From the NCBI GenBank assembly GCA_016789905.1, contig JAEUQC010000159.1:1-64000 (forward strand): a DNA stretch of 64,000 bases, given 5' to 3'. Source of the DNA: Bryobacterales bacterium (GTDB lineage: Bacteria; Acidobacteriota; Terriglobia; Bryobacterales; Bryobacteraceae). The translations under genes and the position numbers were made by a program. Of the stretch, positions 17,348 to 24,842 are shown in pieces (position 1 is the stretch's first letter; each line of letters starts with the position of its first letter). The notes below the pieces were generated by a model. It searched no databases and was not told where the DNA came from. It saw only the letters and a program-made list of their open reading frames with translations.

Positions 17348-18789
17348 TAGTGCGCCGCTCCCACAGGTTGTTTGCCTTCAGAGGCCGCCACGGCCTCATC
17401 CAGGTAATGTGCTTCGTGATGATTCTGCGCCATCATGCCCTTCACTTCGCTAATCGCGATGATCGGCAGGAACCGGGTGAAGAAGACGAATAGTGTCAGG
17501 AACAGGCCGAACGTACCGAAGAAGGTCAGCACGTCGACAAAAGTCGGCCGGAAGTAGCCCCAGGAGGAGGGCAGGTAGTCGCGGTGCAAGCTGGTCGCGA
17601 TGATCACGAACCGCTCAAACCACATTCCAATATTAACGATGATCGAGATCACGAACATGAACGGTAAACTTGTGCGCAGCTTCTTGAACCAGAAGAACTG
17701 CGGCGAGATCACGTTGCAGGAGATCATCGACCAGTATGCCCAGGCGTAGGGGCCGGTGGCGCGGCTGACGAAGAAGACGTAGCTTTCGTAGGGATTGCCG
17801 CTGTACCAGGCCGTAAAGAACTCGGTGGCATAGGCGTAGCCGACGATGGTGCCGGTAGCCAGGATCACCTTGTTCATGTTTTCCAGATGCGTCATCGTCA
17901 CCAGGTGTTCAACCTTATAGATCCAGCGCGCGATCACCATCAGCGTGACCACCATCGCGAAACCGGAGAAGATAGCGCCGGCGACGAAGTACGGCGGGAA
18001 AATGGTGGTGTGCCAGCCGGGGAGAATCGAGACCGCAAAGTCGAACGAAACGATGGTGTGTACGGAGAGCACCAGAGGGGTGGAGAGCCCGGCCAGAATC
18101 ATGTAGGCTTTTTCGTAGTTCTTCCAGTGGGTGGCCGAACCGCGCCAACCGAGGCTGGCGATGCCGTAAGCAATTTGGCGGCCCTTGGTGGTGGCGCGAT
18201 CACGAAAGGTTGCCAAATCGGGAATCAGCCCGACGTACCAGAAGAGCGCGGAAACCGTAGCATAGGTCGAGACCGCGAACACGTCCCACAGCAGCGGGCT
18301 GCGGAAGTTCTGCCACATGTTCAGAAACTCATTCGGCATCGGAAACAGCCAGTAGGCGCGCCAGGGACGGCCAACGTGGACCGCCGGGTAGATGCCGGCG
18401 CAGGCGACGGCGAACAGCGTCATCGCCTCGGCGAAGCGGTTGATTGAGGTGCGCCATTTCTGCCGGAACAGGAACAGAATGGCGGAAATCAGCGTACCGG
18501 CGTGGCCGATACCGATCCAGAAAACGAAGTTCGTAATGTCCCAGCCCCAGCCGACAGGGCCGTTGTTGCCCCAAACGCCGATGCCGGTCGCCACCAGGTA
18601 AGCCAGCATCAGGCCCAGGATGCCCGTTATGCTGCTTGTAATCGCCAGCGCGATGTACCAGTTGCGGTGTGTCTTGACTTCCGAAATGATGCTGACAGCT
18701 TCGGTGACGTCGTGGAACGAAGGATGGCCCCCGGTCAGCGACGGCGTGAGCCGCTCTTTCATTTCCTGTGCGTGAGAGAGTTCCGCCAT
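17347..18789 (-). CDS. actC: Alternative complex III subunit ActC (NrfD-like, quinol-oxidising membrane subunit)
   Basis: A 480-residue NrfD/PsrC-family protein with about ten predicted helices. Landmarks include FVFWIGIGHAGTLISAILFL, HVGRPWRAYWLFPMPN and VSFDFAVSILPGWHTTIFPP, which match ActC. In characterised complexes this subunit carries the quinol site next to the iron-sulphur arm of ActB. It shares one base with the actB stop (TAATG at 18789) and with the actD start, so actB, actC and actD are tightly coupled. Confidence 0.96.
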   Translation of the reverse strand: MAELSHAQEMKERLTPSLTGGHPSFHDVTEAVSIISEVKTHRNWYIALAITSSITGILGLMLAYLVATGIGVWGNNGPVGWGWDITNFVFWIGIGHAGTLISAILFLFRQKWRTSINRFAEAMTLFAVACAGIYPAVHVGRPWRAYWLFPMPNEFLNMWQNFRSPLLWDVFAVSTYATVSALFWYVGLIPDLATFRDRATTKGRQIAYGIASLGWRGSATHWKNYEKAYMILAGLSTPLVLSVHTIVSFDFAVSILPGWHTTIFPPYFVAGAIFSGFAMVVTLMVIARWIYKVEHLVTMTHLENMNKVILATGTIVGYAYATEFFTAWYSGNPYESYVFFVSRATGPYAWAYWSMISCNVISPQFFWFKKLRTSLPFMFVISIIVNIGMWFERFVIIATSLHRDYLPSSWGYFRPTFVDVLTFFGTFGLFLTLFVFFTRFLPIIAISEVKGMMAQNHHEAHYLDEAVAASEGKQPVGAAH

Positions 18790-21700
18790 TACGCCAGCTC
18801 CGGATTAGGATTGCGCAGTTTCGCCAGATACGTCGTGCGCGGTTTCACGTTAAGTTCGTGCAGCAGCGAGTAATTCCGGTGGTCCTTCTTCTGCTGCGCC
18901 ACTCTGGATTCGGGATCGTTGATATTGCCGAACGTAATCGCATCGGCGGGACAGGTCTGCTGGCAGGCGGTGAGAACCTCGCCCACCTTATACGGACCGG
19001 GCGCACCGGTGGCGCGGCCTTCCGCTTTCGCCTTGATCTTGGCTTCCTGTATGCGCTGCACGCAGTAGTTGCACTTCTCCATGACGCCGCGCATACGGAC
19101 GCTGACATCGGGATTATGCACCATCTTGGTGATCTCTTCCAGATCCTTATGGAAGTTCAGATAGTTGAAGCGGCGAACCTTGTACGGACAGTTGTTCGCG
19201 CAGTACCGGGTTCCGACGCAGCGGTTGTACGCCATGTCGTTCAGGCCTTCCGGACTGTGAACCGTCGCCGCCACCGGGCAGACCGATTCGCAGGGAGCGT
19301 TCTCGCACTGCTGGCACGCCATCGGCTGATACACCGCCTGTGGATCTTCCTCGCTGCCGGTGAAGTAGCGGTCCAGACGGATCCAGTGCATTTCGCGCCC
19401 TTTGCCCACCTGCTCCTTGCCAACTACCGGAATGTTGTTCTCGCTCTGACACGCGATCAGGCAGGCATTGCAGCCGATACAGGAGTTCAGATCAACCGTC
19501 ATCCCCCATTGGTTGCCCTGGGAGTAGTCGTGCTCGTCGAACAGCGAGAAGAGCTTCACGTGCTCTTCCTCGTGTTTGGCGAAGTGCGGTTCCTTTTCGA
19601 ATTTCGCAAGCGAAGCTTCCAGAACGATCGGGCGGCCTTCCTGCGTGTGGTGTTCCTGCGTGGTCACCATATAGTAGGTGCCCGCCGCCTTCGTCACATT
19701 GGCCGCCGTGTTGAAACCCATGGCAGCCGAAGTGCGAACCGCGTATGCGTTGTAGCCGATATCGCGCCCAACGCGGCCAATCGCCTTGCGGCCGTAGCCA
19801 ACCGTGAGCGTCACCGCTCCATCGGCATGGCCGGGAAGCACATACACCGGCGCTTCCACCTTCTGCCCGCCCACTTCAATATTGATCTTCTGGGCGTACA
19901 TGCCCACGTTGTCCGGGATTACTTCGACTTGCAGCTCTTTGGCCGTCTTCGGGCTCATCAGCGCCACGTTGTCCCAAACAATCTTGGTCACCGGGTCCGG
20001 CGCCTCGTGCAGCCACGCGTTATTCGTAAACCGGCCGTCCCAGAAGCTTGCGCTTGGGACGAAGGAGATTTCCAATTTGCCGCTCGATTTCGGCGCGGCA
20101 TTCACCGCCGCCTCCACCCGCGTCTTATCGGCGCCATTCTTGACCAGCGCCGGACCGGTGCCAGCCACAACACCGTCATGCAGCGCCTGACGCCACGCCG
20201 CGTCGTCCAGCTTCGACTGGGCTTTCACCAGGTCGAAGCCCTTGGCCCACTTCCCGGTCGCCAGGAATCCGGCAACCTCCACCGCGGACTTTGTGCCGAA
20301 CAGAGGTTCAATCAACGGTTGAACCAGCGAGACCGTGCCATCGAGATTCGCCACATCGCCCCAGGCTTCCAGATAGTGCGATTCCGGCAGGTGCCATTTG
20401 GCGGCCACCGCCGTTTCATTCACCTCCGCGCCTAAGTGGATGCTGTTGCCGGCCTTCTTCATCGCGTCGCCAAAGGCCAGATCGGCCGGGGCATCGTAAA
20501 CCGGATTGCCACCCAACACCACCAGCGCCTTCACCGCGCTGCTATTCAATTCGCCAACCAGCTCTTTCAACGCGCTGACTGGGCGGCGGTCTTCTTTGGT
20601 GTAGAGAACCGTCTCCCCGGCGTTGCCCAGCGTCTGGTTGATTAGCGCCACCACCGCATGGACCACCGCCGGCTGGCGCGGCCCGGCGAGCACAATCGCC
20701 TTGCCTTTATTGGCCTGCAAGTCCTTGGCAAGCGATTTGATCCACTTATCCTGCTGCCCGAGCACCTTCAACCCGGCAATCGCTCCAAGTTCGCGAGCCA
20801 GATCGAACACGAAGTTCTGCACATCGCTCGGCTTGATCCGAAGGCGGTTGTCGGCCATGATGCCGGTGAGCGAAAAATTGCTCTCCACCGCATAGAGCCG
20901 ATTCATCCCCGCGTCGGCGGCCGGATGTTCGGCGGCGGGCGCCGCAGGTGCGGCGTGTTCGCCCTCAGCGGGTTTATGTTCCGCCGCTGCCGCATGCGCG
21001 GCTGGCGCCTCGGCGTGGTGCGCCGGTTTCCGGCGGGAGGAGAAGTCCTTCACCCAGGCCAGCGACCGGTTATCCAGGTGCAGGAAATCGGAATCCAGCG
21101 CGACAACGACGCTCGCCTTTTTAAAATCGTAGTGCGGACGAAGCGAGTCGCCCAGGGCGATCTGGGAGCCTTCCAGCAGCGAATCGTCGGAAAGCGCTTC
21201 ATATTCGATCCACTTGGCCTTCGGCATCTTCGCCGCCAATTGCGAGCGAAGCCCGGCCAGCGTCGGCGAGTTGACAAAAGTGCTCAACACGCGAACGCCT
21301 TCCCCATCGGCCGGTAACGTTGCCGCCGCTTTGGTGAACGCTTCCCACGTGGACGCCTTGCCGCCTTCCAAAACCTCTTTGGAGCGGTCCGGATCGTACA
21401 GATTCAGCACCGATGCCTGCGCCAGCGACGTCGCCGCGCCCCGGCTGCCCGGGTGGTTCGTGTTGCCTTCAATCTTAATCGGCCGTCCGTCGAACGATTC
21501 CACCACCAGGCCATATGCCCGCCCGTTCAGCGGCATCGCGGTGGCGAAATGGAGCGAATTCCCCATCACCACGCCTTCCACTGATTTCGCGTACGGCAAA
21601 ATCTTTTCCACCGGCCGGCGGCACGAGGTCAAACCGGCCAACCCCATCGAGGCGGCCATCAATTGTAGGAAGTTTCGACGCGACTTGCCGTCCAAAACGT

Positions 21701-21833
21701 CCGTCGCGCCTTCCGGAAACTCCCGCGCAACCCAGTTTTGGAACTTAGGAGAGTTCGATAGCTCTTCCAGACTGCGCCAGAACTTCTTTCCGGTCTGGTT
21801 TCCAATTCCCTGTATTTGAATCATCGGTGGCAC
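18789..21833 (-). CDS. actB: Alternative complex III subunit ActB (MopB-like plus iron-sulphur domain)
   Basis: The 1014-residue protein has a twin-arginine signal inside the N-terminal third (SRRNFLQLMAASMGL, residues 51-65), a molybdopterin-enzyme-like domain that in this family lacks molybdenum, and a C-terminal ferredoxin-like domain. Cysteine clusters begin CIGCNACLIAC, CQQCENAPCESVCP, CVGTRYCANNCP and CNYC, with CQQTCP further on; these fit the three 4Fe-4S plus one 3Fe-4S centres known for ActB. Residues about 268-309 form an Ala/Pro/His/Glu-rich insert not expected in the fold. It overlaps actA by 13 bp and actC by 1 bp. Confidence 0.96.
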   Translation of the reverse strand: MPPMIQIQGIGNQTGKKFWRSLEELSNSPKFQNWVAREFPEGATDVLDGKSRRNFLQLMAASMGLAGLTSCRRPVEKILPYAKSVEGVVMGNSLHFATAMPLNGRAYGLVVESFDGRPIKIEGNTNHPGSRGAATSLAQASVLNLYDPDRSKEVLEGGKASTWEAFTKAAATLPADGEGVRVLSTFVNSPTLAGLRSQLAAKMPKAKWIEYEALSDDSLLEGSQIALGDSLRPHYDFKKASVVVALDSDFLHLDNRSLAWVKDFSSRRKPAHHAEAPAAHAAAAEHKPAEGEHAAPAAPAAEHPAADAGMNRLYAVESNFSLTGIMADNRLRIKPSDVQNFVFDLARELGAIAGLKVLGQQDKWIKSLAKDLQANKGKAIVLAGPRQPAVVHAVVALINQTLGNAGETVLYTKEDRRPVSALKELVGELNSSAVKALVVLGGNPVYDAPADLAFGDAMKKAGNSIHLGAEVNETAVAAKWHLPESHYLEAWGDVANLDGTVSLVQPLIEPLFGTKSAVEVAGFLATGKWAKGFDLVKAQSKLDDAAWRQALHDGVVAGTGPALVKNGADKTRVEAAVNAAPKSSGKLEISFVPSASFWDGRFTNNAWLHEAPDPVTKIVWDNVALMSPKTAKELQVEVIPDNVGMYAQKINIEVGGQKVEAPVYVLPGHADGAVTLTVGYGRKAIGRVGRDIGYNAYAVRTSAAMGFNTAANVTKAAGTYYMVTTQEHHTQEGRPIVLEASLAKFEKEPHFAKHEEEHVKLFSLFDEHDYSQGNQWGMTVDLNSCIGCNACLIACQSENNIPVVGKEQVGKGREMHWIRLDRYFTGSEEDPQAVYQPMACQQCENAPCESVCPVAATVHSPEGLNDMAYNRCVGTRYCANNCPYKVRRFNYLNFHKDLEEITKMVHNPDVSVRMRGVMEKCNYCVQRIQEAKIKAKAEGRATGAPGPYKVGEVLTACQQTCPADAITFGNINDPESRVAQQKKDHRNYSLLHELNVKPRTTYLAKLRNPNPELA

Positions 21834-22468
21834 CCTGAGCAGTTAACGGGAGGATTAATCTTCTTCGTTGCGACGATCTCTCTCCCGATTTCCGCCGGAT
21901 CGCGCTCCGGCTTCCAGTCCAATTTCGTCACCAACTCGGCCGGCCGTATCTTCGCCGCCGGATTGCGATGACAATCCAGACACCACGTCATCGTCAATGG
22001 CTCCACCTGCTTCACTTCCACCATTTGATCGACGCGGCCATGGCAACTCACGCAGCTCACACCCGAATTCACGTGCGCGCTGTGATTGAAAAATACATAA
22101 TCCGGCAACCGGTGGATCTTCACCCACGGGATCGCCTGGTCCAATTCGTAGCTCTTGCGGACCGGCTCCAGTACAACGCTCGTGCCCTTCACCTTTGTAT
22201 GGCAGTTCATACAGGTCTGCGTCGGAGGAACTGCCGCGTATGAACTCTTGGCCACCGAGGTGTGGCAGTACAGGCAATCCATGCCGAGGTTGCCCGCGTG
22301 CAATTTGTGGCTGTATGGCACCGGTTGCGTTGGCTGATAGCCGGGCTCGATCCGCGTCGGATGGTGGACAAACAACAATCCCCCTGCCGTCGCCGCCGCG
22401 CCCAGACCCGCCACCAATAAGGCTCCACGGATCATCAGGTCGATTTTTTTCGGAAATATCTGTCCCAT
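21821..22468 (-). CDS. actA: Alternative complex III subunit ActA, pentahaem cytochrome c
   Basis: The 215-residue protein has an N-terminal helix (about 12-34) followed by five CXXCH haem sites beginning at Cys65, Cys86, Cys139, Cys163 and Cys210, the count known for ActA. The helix anchors it in the membrane, with the haems on the periplasmic side, where they take electrons from ActB. It is the first gene of the respiratory operon; the divergent kinase gene starts 210 bp away. Confidence 0.96.
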   Translation of the reverse strand: MGQIFPKKIDLMIRGALLVAGLGAAATAGGLLFVHHPTRIEPGYQPTQPVPYSHKLHAGNLGMDCLYCHTSVAKSSYAAVPPTQTCMNCHTKVKGTSVVLEPVRKSYELDQAIPWVKIHRLPDYVFFNHSAHVNSGVSCVSCHGRVDQMVEVKQVEPLTMTWCLDCHRNPAAKIRPAELVTKLDWKPERDPAEIGREIVATKKINPPVNCSGCHR

Positions 22469-22644
22469 TGCCTAGACTACGGCTCCTCTCCAGCTACAGC
22501 GCGCGGGAGGCGCTTGTAGCAGGGCTGTTTGGCAAATCATGATAGCTTGGGTTTGGAAGTGGACGTGGCGCAACCCGCTCTCCCCACTGCAGGTTTTCAT
22601 ATTAGTTCTACCACAGGTGCATTAATTCCGCAAATCAGAGAAAA

Positions 22645-22663
22645 ATTCTTGTTTAACAAGAAT
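22645..22663. promoter_or_regulatory. Perfect 19-bp palindrome, candidate operator
   Basis: The sequence ATTCTTGTT-T-AACAAGAAT has two exact 9-bp arms around a central T. It lies in the 209-bp space between actA (minus) and the kinase gene (plus), ending 14 bp before the kinase ATG. Its symmetry and length suit a dimeric helix-turn-helix regulator. The XRE-type response regulator encoded two genes downstream is the nearest candidate. It is A/T-rich and could also fold as an RNA hairpin near the ribosome binding site. Confidence 0.55.
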
Positions 22664-22677
22664 CCAGGCCTTCCTCT

Positions 22678-24108
22678 ATGAAGTTCCGCGTCCCCGAAGC
22701 CCGTCATCCCGGTTTCCTCGGCAAGCGATTCGGCGACCTCAAGGTCCGCCTGAAGCTGGTTGTTCTCCATAATCTCTTTTTTCTTGTGTTAACCAGCTCC
22801 GTGTATTTTACAGTCTTCCCCCTCCTGGAGCAAAGAATATCCGGGGCCAGATCGAGAGAAATTAGTCTAATCACCCAGGCCTTCCTCGCCGAGACCCCCC
22901 TGCCGCAGCTTCCGGGCCTTGAACTCTATTCCTATGAAGAAGGTGCCGCGCAGTCGCTGGGAATCTCAAGAGAAATTCGCGAGTGGCTCGACAGCCATCC
23001 CGGAAAAATCTTTGGCGACGCCGCGAAAGACGAATTCCTCTACCGGTGGAGCCCCGCTTCCGGCGTATATCGGAAGATCCGGTTGCCCAATGAGTACTAC
23101 CACCAGGCGCTGTCCCTCATCCGGGCCGCGCTCTTCGTCGTCCTTGGCGTTATCTATATTTTGGCCGTCCTCCTGTTGGAACTGGTCATCATGCCGCTCT
23201 ATGTCTATCGGCCGTTGCGCGCGATGCTTAACGCAGATTATTCCGTAATGACTGGGGATCGTCCTAGAGAAATCATCCCCGCTGACTTCATCCCGCGAGA
23301 CGAGATCGGGCAGATCATGCTCTCCCGCAACAGCACTGTCGAACAGCTTCGCGCGCGCGAAGGCGAGTTGGAAGCTGCCCTCACTCGGTTGGAGAACGCC
23401 AAGCAAAGCCTGGCCGCCCAGGACCGCCTCGCCAGCCTCGGCATGTTGAGCGCTGGGGTCGCGCATGAGCTCAACACCCCTCTGGCCGTCCTCCAGGGAT
23501 CAATCGAAAAGCTGCTGGAGACAGTTGACACCCCCAGTGCCCAGCAGCGCCTGCTGCGAATGCAGCGCGTCGCCACCCGGCTTCGCTCCATCAGCGAAGG
23601 GTTGCTGGATTTCGCCCGCGTGCGGAAACAGCGGATGGAGGACGTCGACATCCACCCGCTCGTCGACGAGGCCTGGAGTCTGCTCGCGTTGGATGAAAAA
23701 TCCGGCTCCGCGCGTTTTGAAAACGCCGTTCCCGCCGCTTGCCGCTTGAACGGGAACCCCGACCGCCTGATACAGGTCTTCGTCAACCTGCTTCGCAACG
23801 CCCTGCAGGCAATTCCCGCCTCGGAGGGCCATATTCGCGTCGCCGCCGCTCCCTACCCTGCGCATACTGGCCGCGCCTGGCTTATCACCGTCGAAGATAA
23901 CGGCCCCGGCATCCCCGAAGACGTGCTGCCCGATATTTTTGAAGCTTTCATCACCACCCGGCTCGATGCCCGGGGCACTGGCCTTGGCCTCACCGTCACC
24001 GAGGGCATTATCGACCAGCACGGCGGCACTATTAACGCCTTCAACAACACCGGCGGCGGCGCCCGCATAGAAATCAGGCTGCCGGAATTCGCCTCCGGCG
24101 CCGTCTGA
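22678..24108 (+). CDS. Membrane sensor histidine kinase, divergent from the respiratory operon
   Basis: The 476-residue kinase has two predicted helices (about 26-50 and 151-176) enclosing a 100-residue extracytoplasmic region, a HAMP-like linker, a coiled coil (225-250), a HisKA box with His263 in GVAHELNTPLAVLQGS, and an HATPase domain (N box NLLRNALQA, G1 DNGPGIPE, G2 GTGLGLTV). The HELNTPLA box resembles the redox kinases RegB/PrrB, but no quinone- or Cys-type redox switch is evident. The response regulator follows 14 bp later. Position suggests control of the divergent act/caa3 operon; this is inference. Confidence 0.93.
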   Translation: MKFRVPEARHPGFLGKRFGDLKVRLKLVVLHNLFFLVLTSSVYFTVFPLLEQRISGARSREISLITQAFLAETPLPQLPGLELYSYEEGAAQSLGISREIREWLDSHPGKIFGDAAKDEFLYRWSPASGVYRKIRLPNEYYHQALSLIRAALFVVLGVIYILAVLLLELVIMPLYVYRPLRAMLNADYSVMTGDRPREIIPADFIPRDEIGQIMLSRNSTVEQLRAREGELEAALTRLENAKQSLAAQDRLASLGMLSAGVAHELNTPLAVLQGSIEKLLETVDTPSAQQRLLRMQRVATRLRSISEGLLDFARVRKQRMEDVDIHPLVDEAWSLLALDEKSGSARFENAVPAACRLNGNPDRLIQVFVNLLRNALQAIPASEGHIRVAAAPYPAHTGRAWLITVEDNGPGIPEDVLPDIFEAFITTRLDARGTGLGLTVTEGIIDQHGGTINAFNNTGGGARIEIRLPEFASGAV

Positions 24109-24122
24109 ACTATCCTGAACCC

Positions 24123-24752
24123 ATGGCGGCAGATTCTCCCCAACCCGAGGCCCTCATCGACATCGCCGTGCTCGACGACGATCTGGACTTCCGCAATTAT
24201 ATGGAGGACGTGTTGAAGGACGAAGGTGCCTACAACGTCCGTACCTTCGGCCACCCCGACGACCTGTTCACCGCCGCCGAACAGCAGTTGCCCGACATCG
24301 TGTTGCTCGACATGAAAATGGGCGAGTTCAAAGGCGATATCGTTTTGGAGCAGTTGCAGACCCGTTGGCCCGGCCTATGCGTGATTGTCGTTACCGGCTA
24401 TCCCTCTTATGAGGATATGCGCGCCACGTTCAAGATGAACGTGTTCGACTACATCACCAAACCCTTCTCGCTGGCCCAACTCCGCCAGGTGCTCCGCAAC
24501 GCAGTGGAGAGCCGCGATCTGGGCAAGACGCCGCAGGACCGGCTGCGAGAACGGCTCGGCCATCGAATCAAGGTGCTTCGCGTGGAGCACGATTGGTCGC
24601 TAAAGGACCTGGCCGGCACCACGAAGTTAAGTGTCTCCCAGATCAGCGCCATCGAGCGCGGCGCGCATTTGCCCTCCATGGAGTCATTGCTGGCTATCTC
24701 CAAGGCGTTCGACAAAAGGCCAAGTGAGATCTTGCAGTCAATTGACTTCTGA
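24123..24752 (+). CDS. Response regulator with REC and XRE-type HTH domains
   Basis: The 209-residue protein has a receiver domain (acidic pocket Asp18-Asp20, phospho-acceptor Asp63 in VLLDMKMG, Thr91, Lys113) joined to a Cro/C1-type helix-turn-helix at about 145-205 (LKDLAGTTKLSVSQISAIER, then GAHLPSMESLLAISKAF). Receivers usually carry OmpR, NarL, Fis or AAA+ outputs, so an XRE output is uncommon. It presumably pairs with the kinase just upstream. The perfect palindrome at 22645 is a candidate binding site. Confidence 0.92.
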   Translation: MAADSPQPEALIDIAVLDDDLDFRNYMEDVLKDEGAYNVRTFGHPDDLFTAAEQQLPDIVLLDMKMGEFKGDIVLEQLQTRWPGLCVIVVTGYPSYEDMRATFKMNVFDYITKPFSLAQLRQVLRNAVESRDLGKTPQDRLRERLGHRIKVLRVEHDWSLKDLAGTTKLSVSQISAIERGAHLPSMESLLAISKAFDKRPSEILQSIDF

Positions 24753-24781
24753 CGCCGGGTGTACACTGAAGTCAAAAGAAC

Positions 24782-24813
24782 TCAGCGTCGCCAGCAGCCG
24801 GGAGAGACGCTGA
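24782..24813 (+). promoter_or_regulatory. Hairpin in the leader of the TonB-type receptor gene
   Basis: TCAGCGTC (24782-24789) and GACGCTGA (24806-24813) form 8-bp complementary arms with a 16-nt loop, about 30 nt before the receptor ATG. There is no T tract, so it is not a typical terminator. It may be an RNA leader structure or chance. Confidence 0.3.
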
Positions 24814-24842
24814 CGCAACTGCTTCCAGTGAGGGTACATTCC

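Noticed and set aside
18768..20435. A 555-codon open frame on the plus strand
   Set aside because: It is antisense to actB, which has clear family motifs throughout. High GC content creates long shadow frames.
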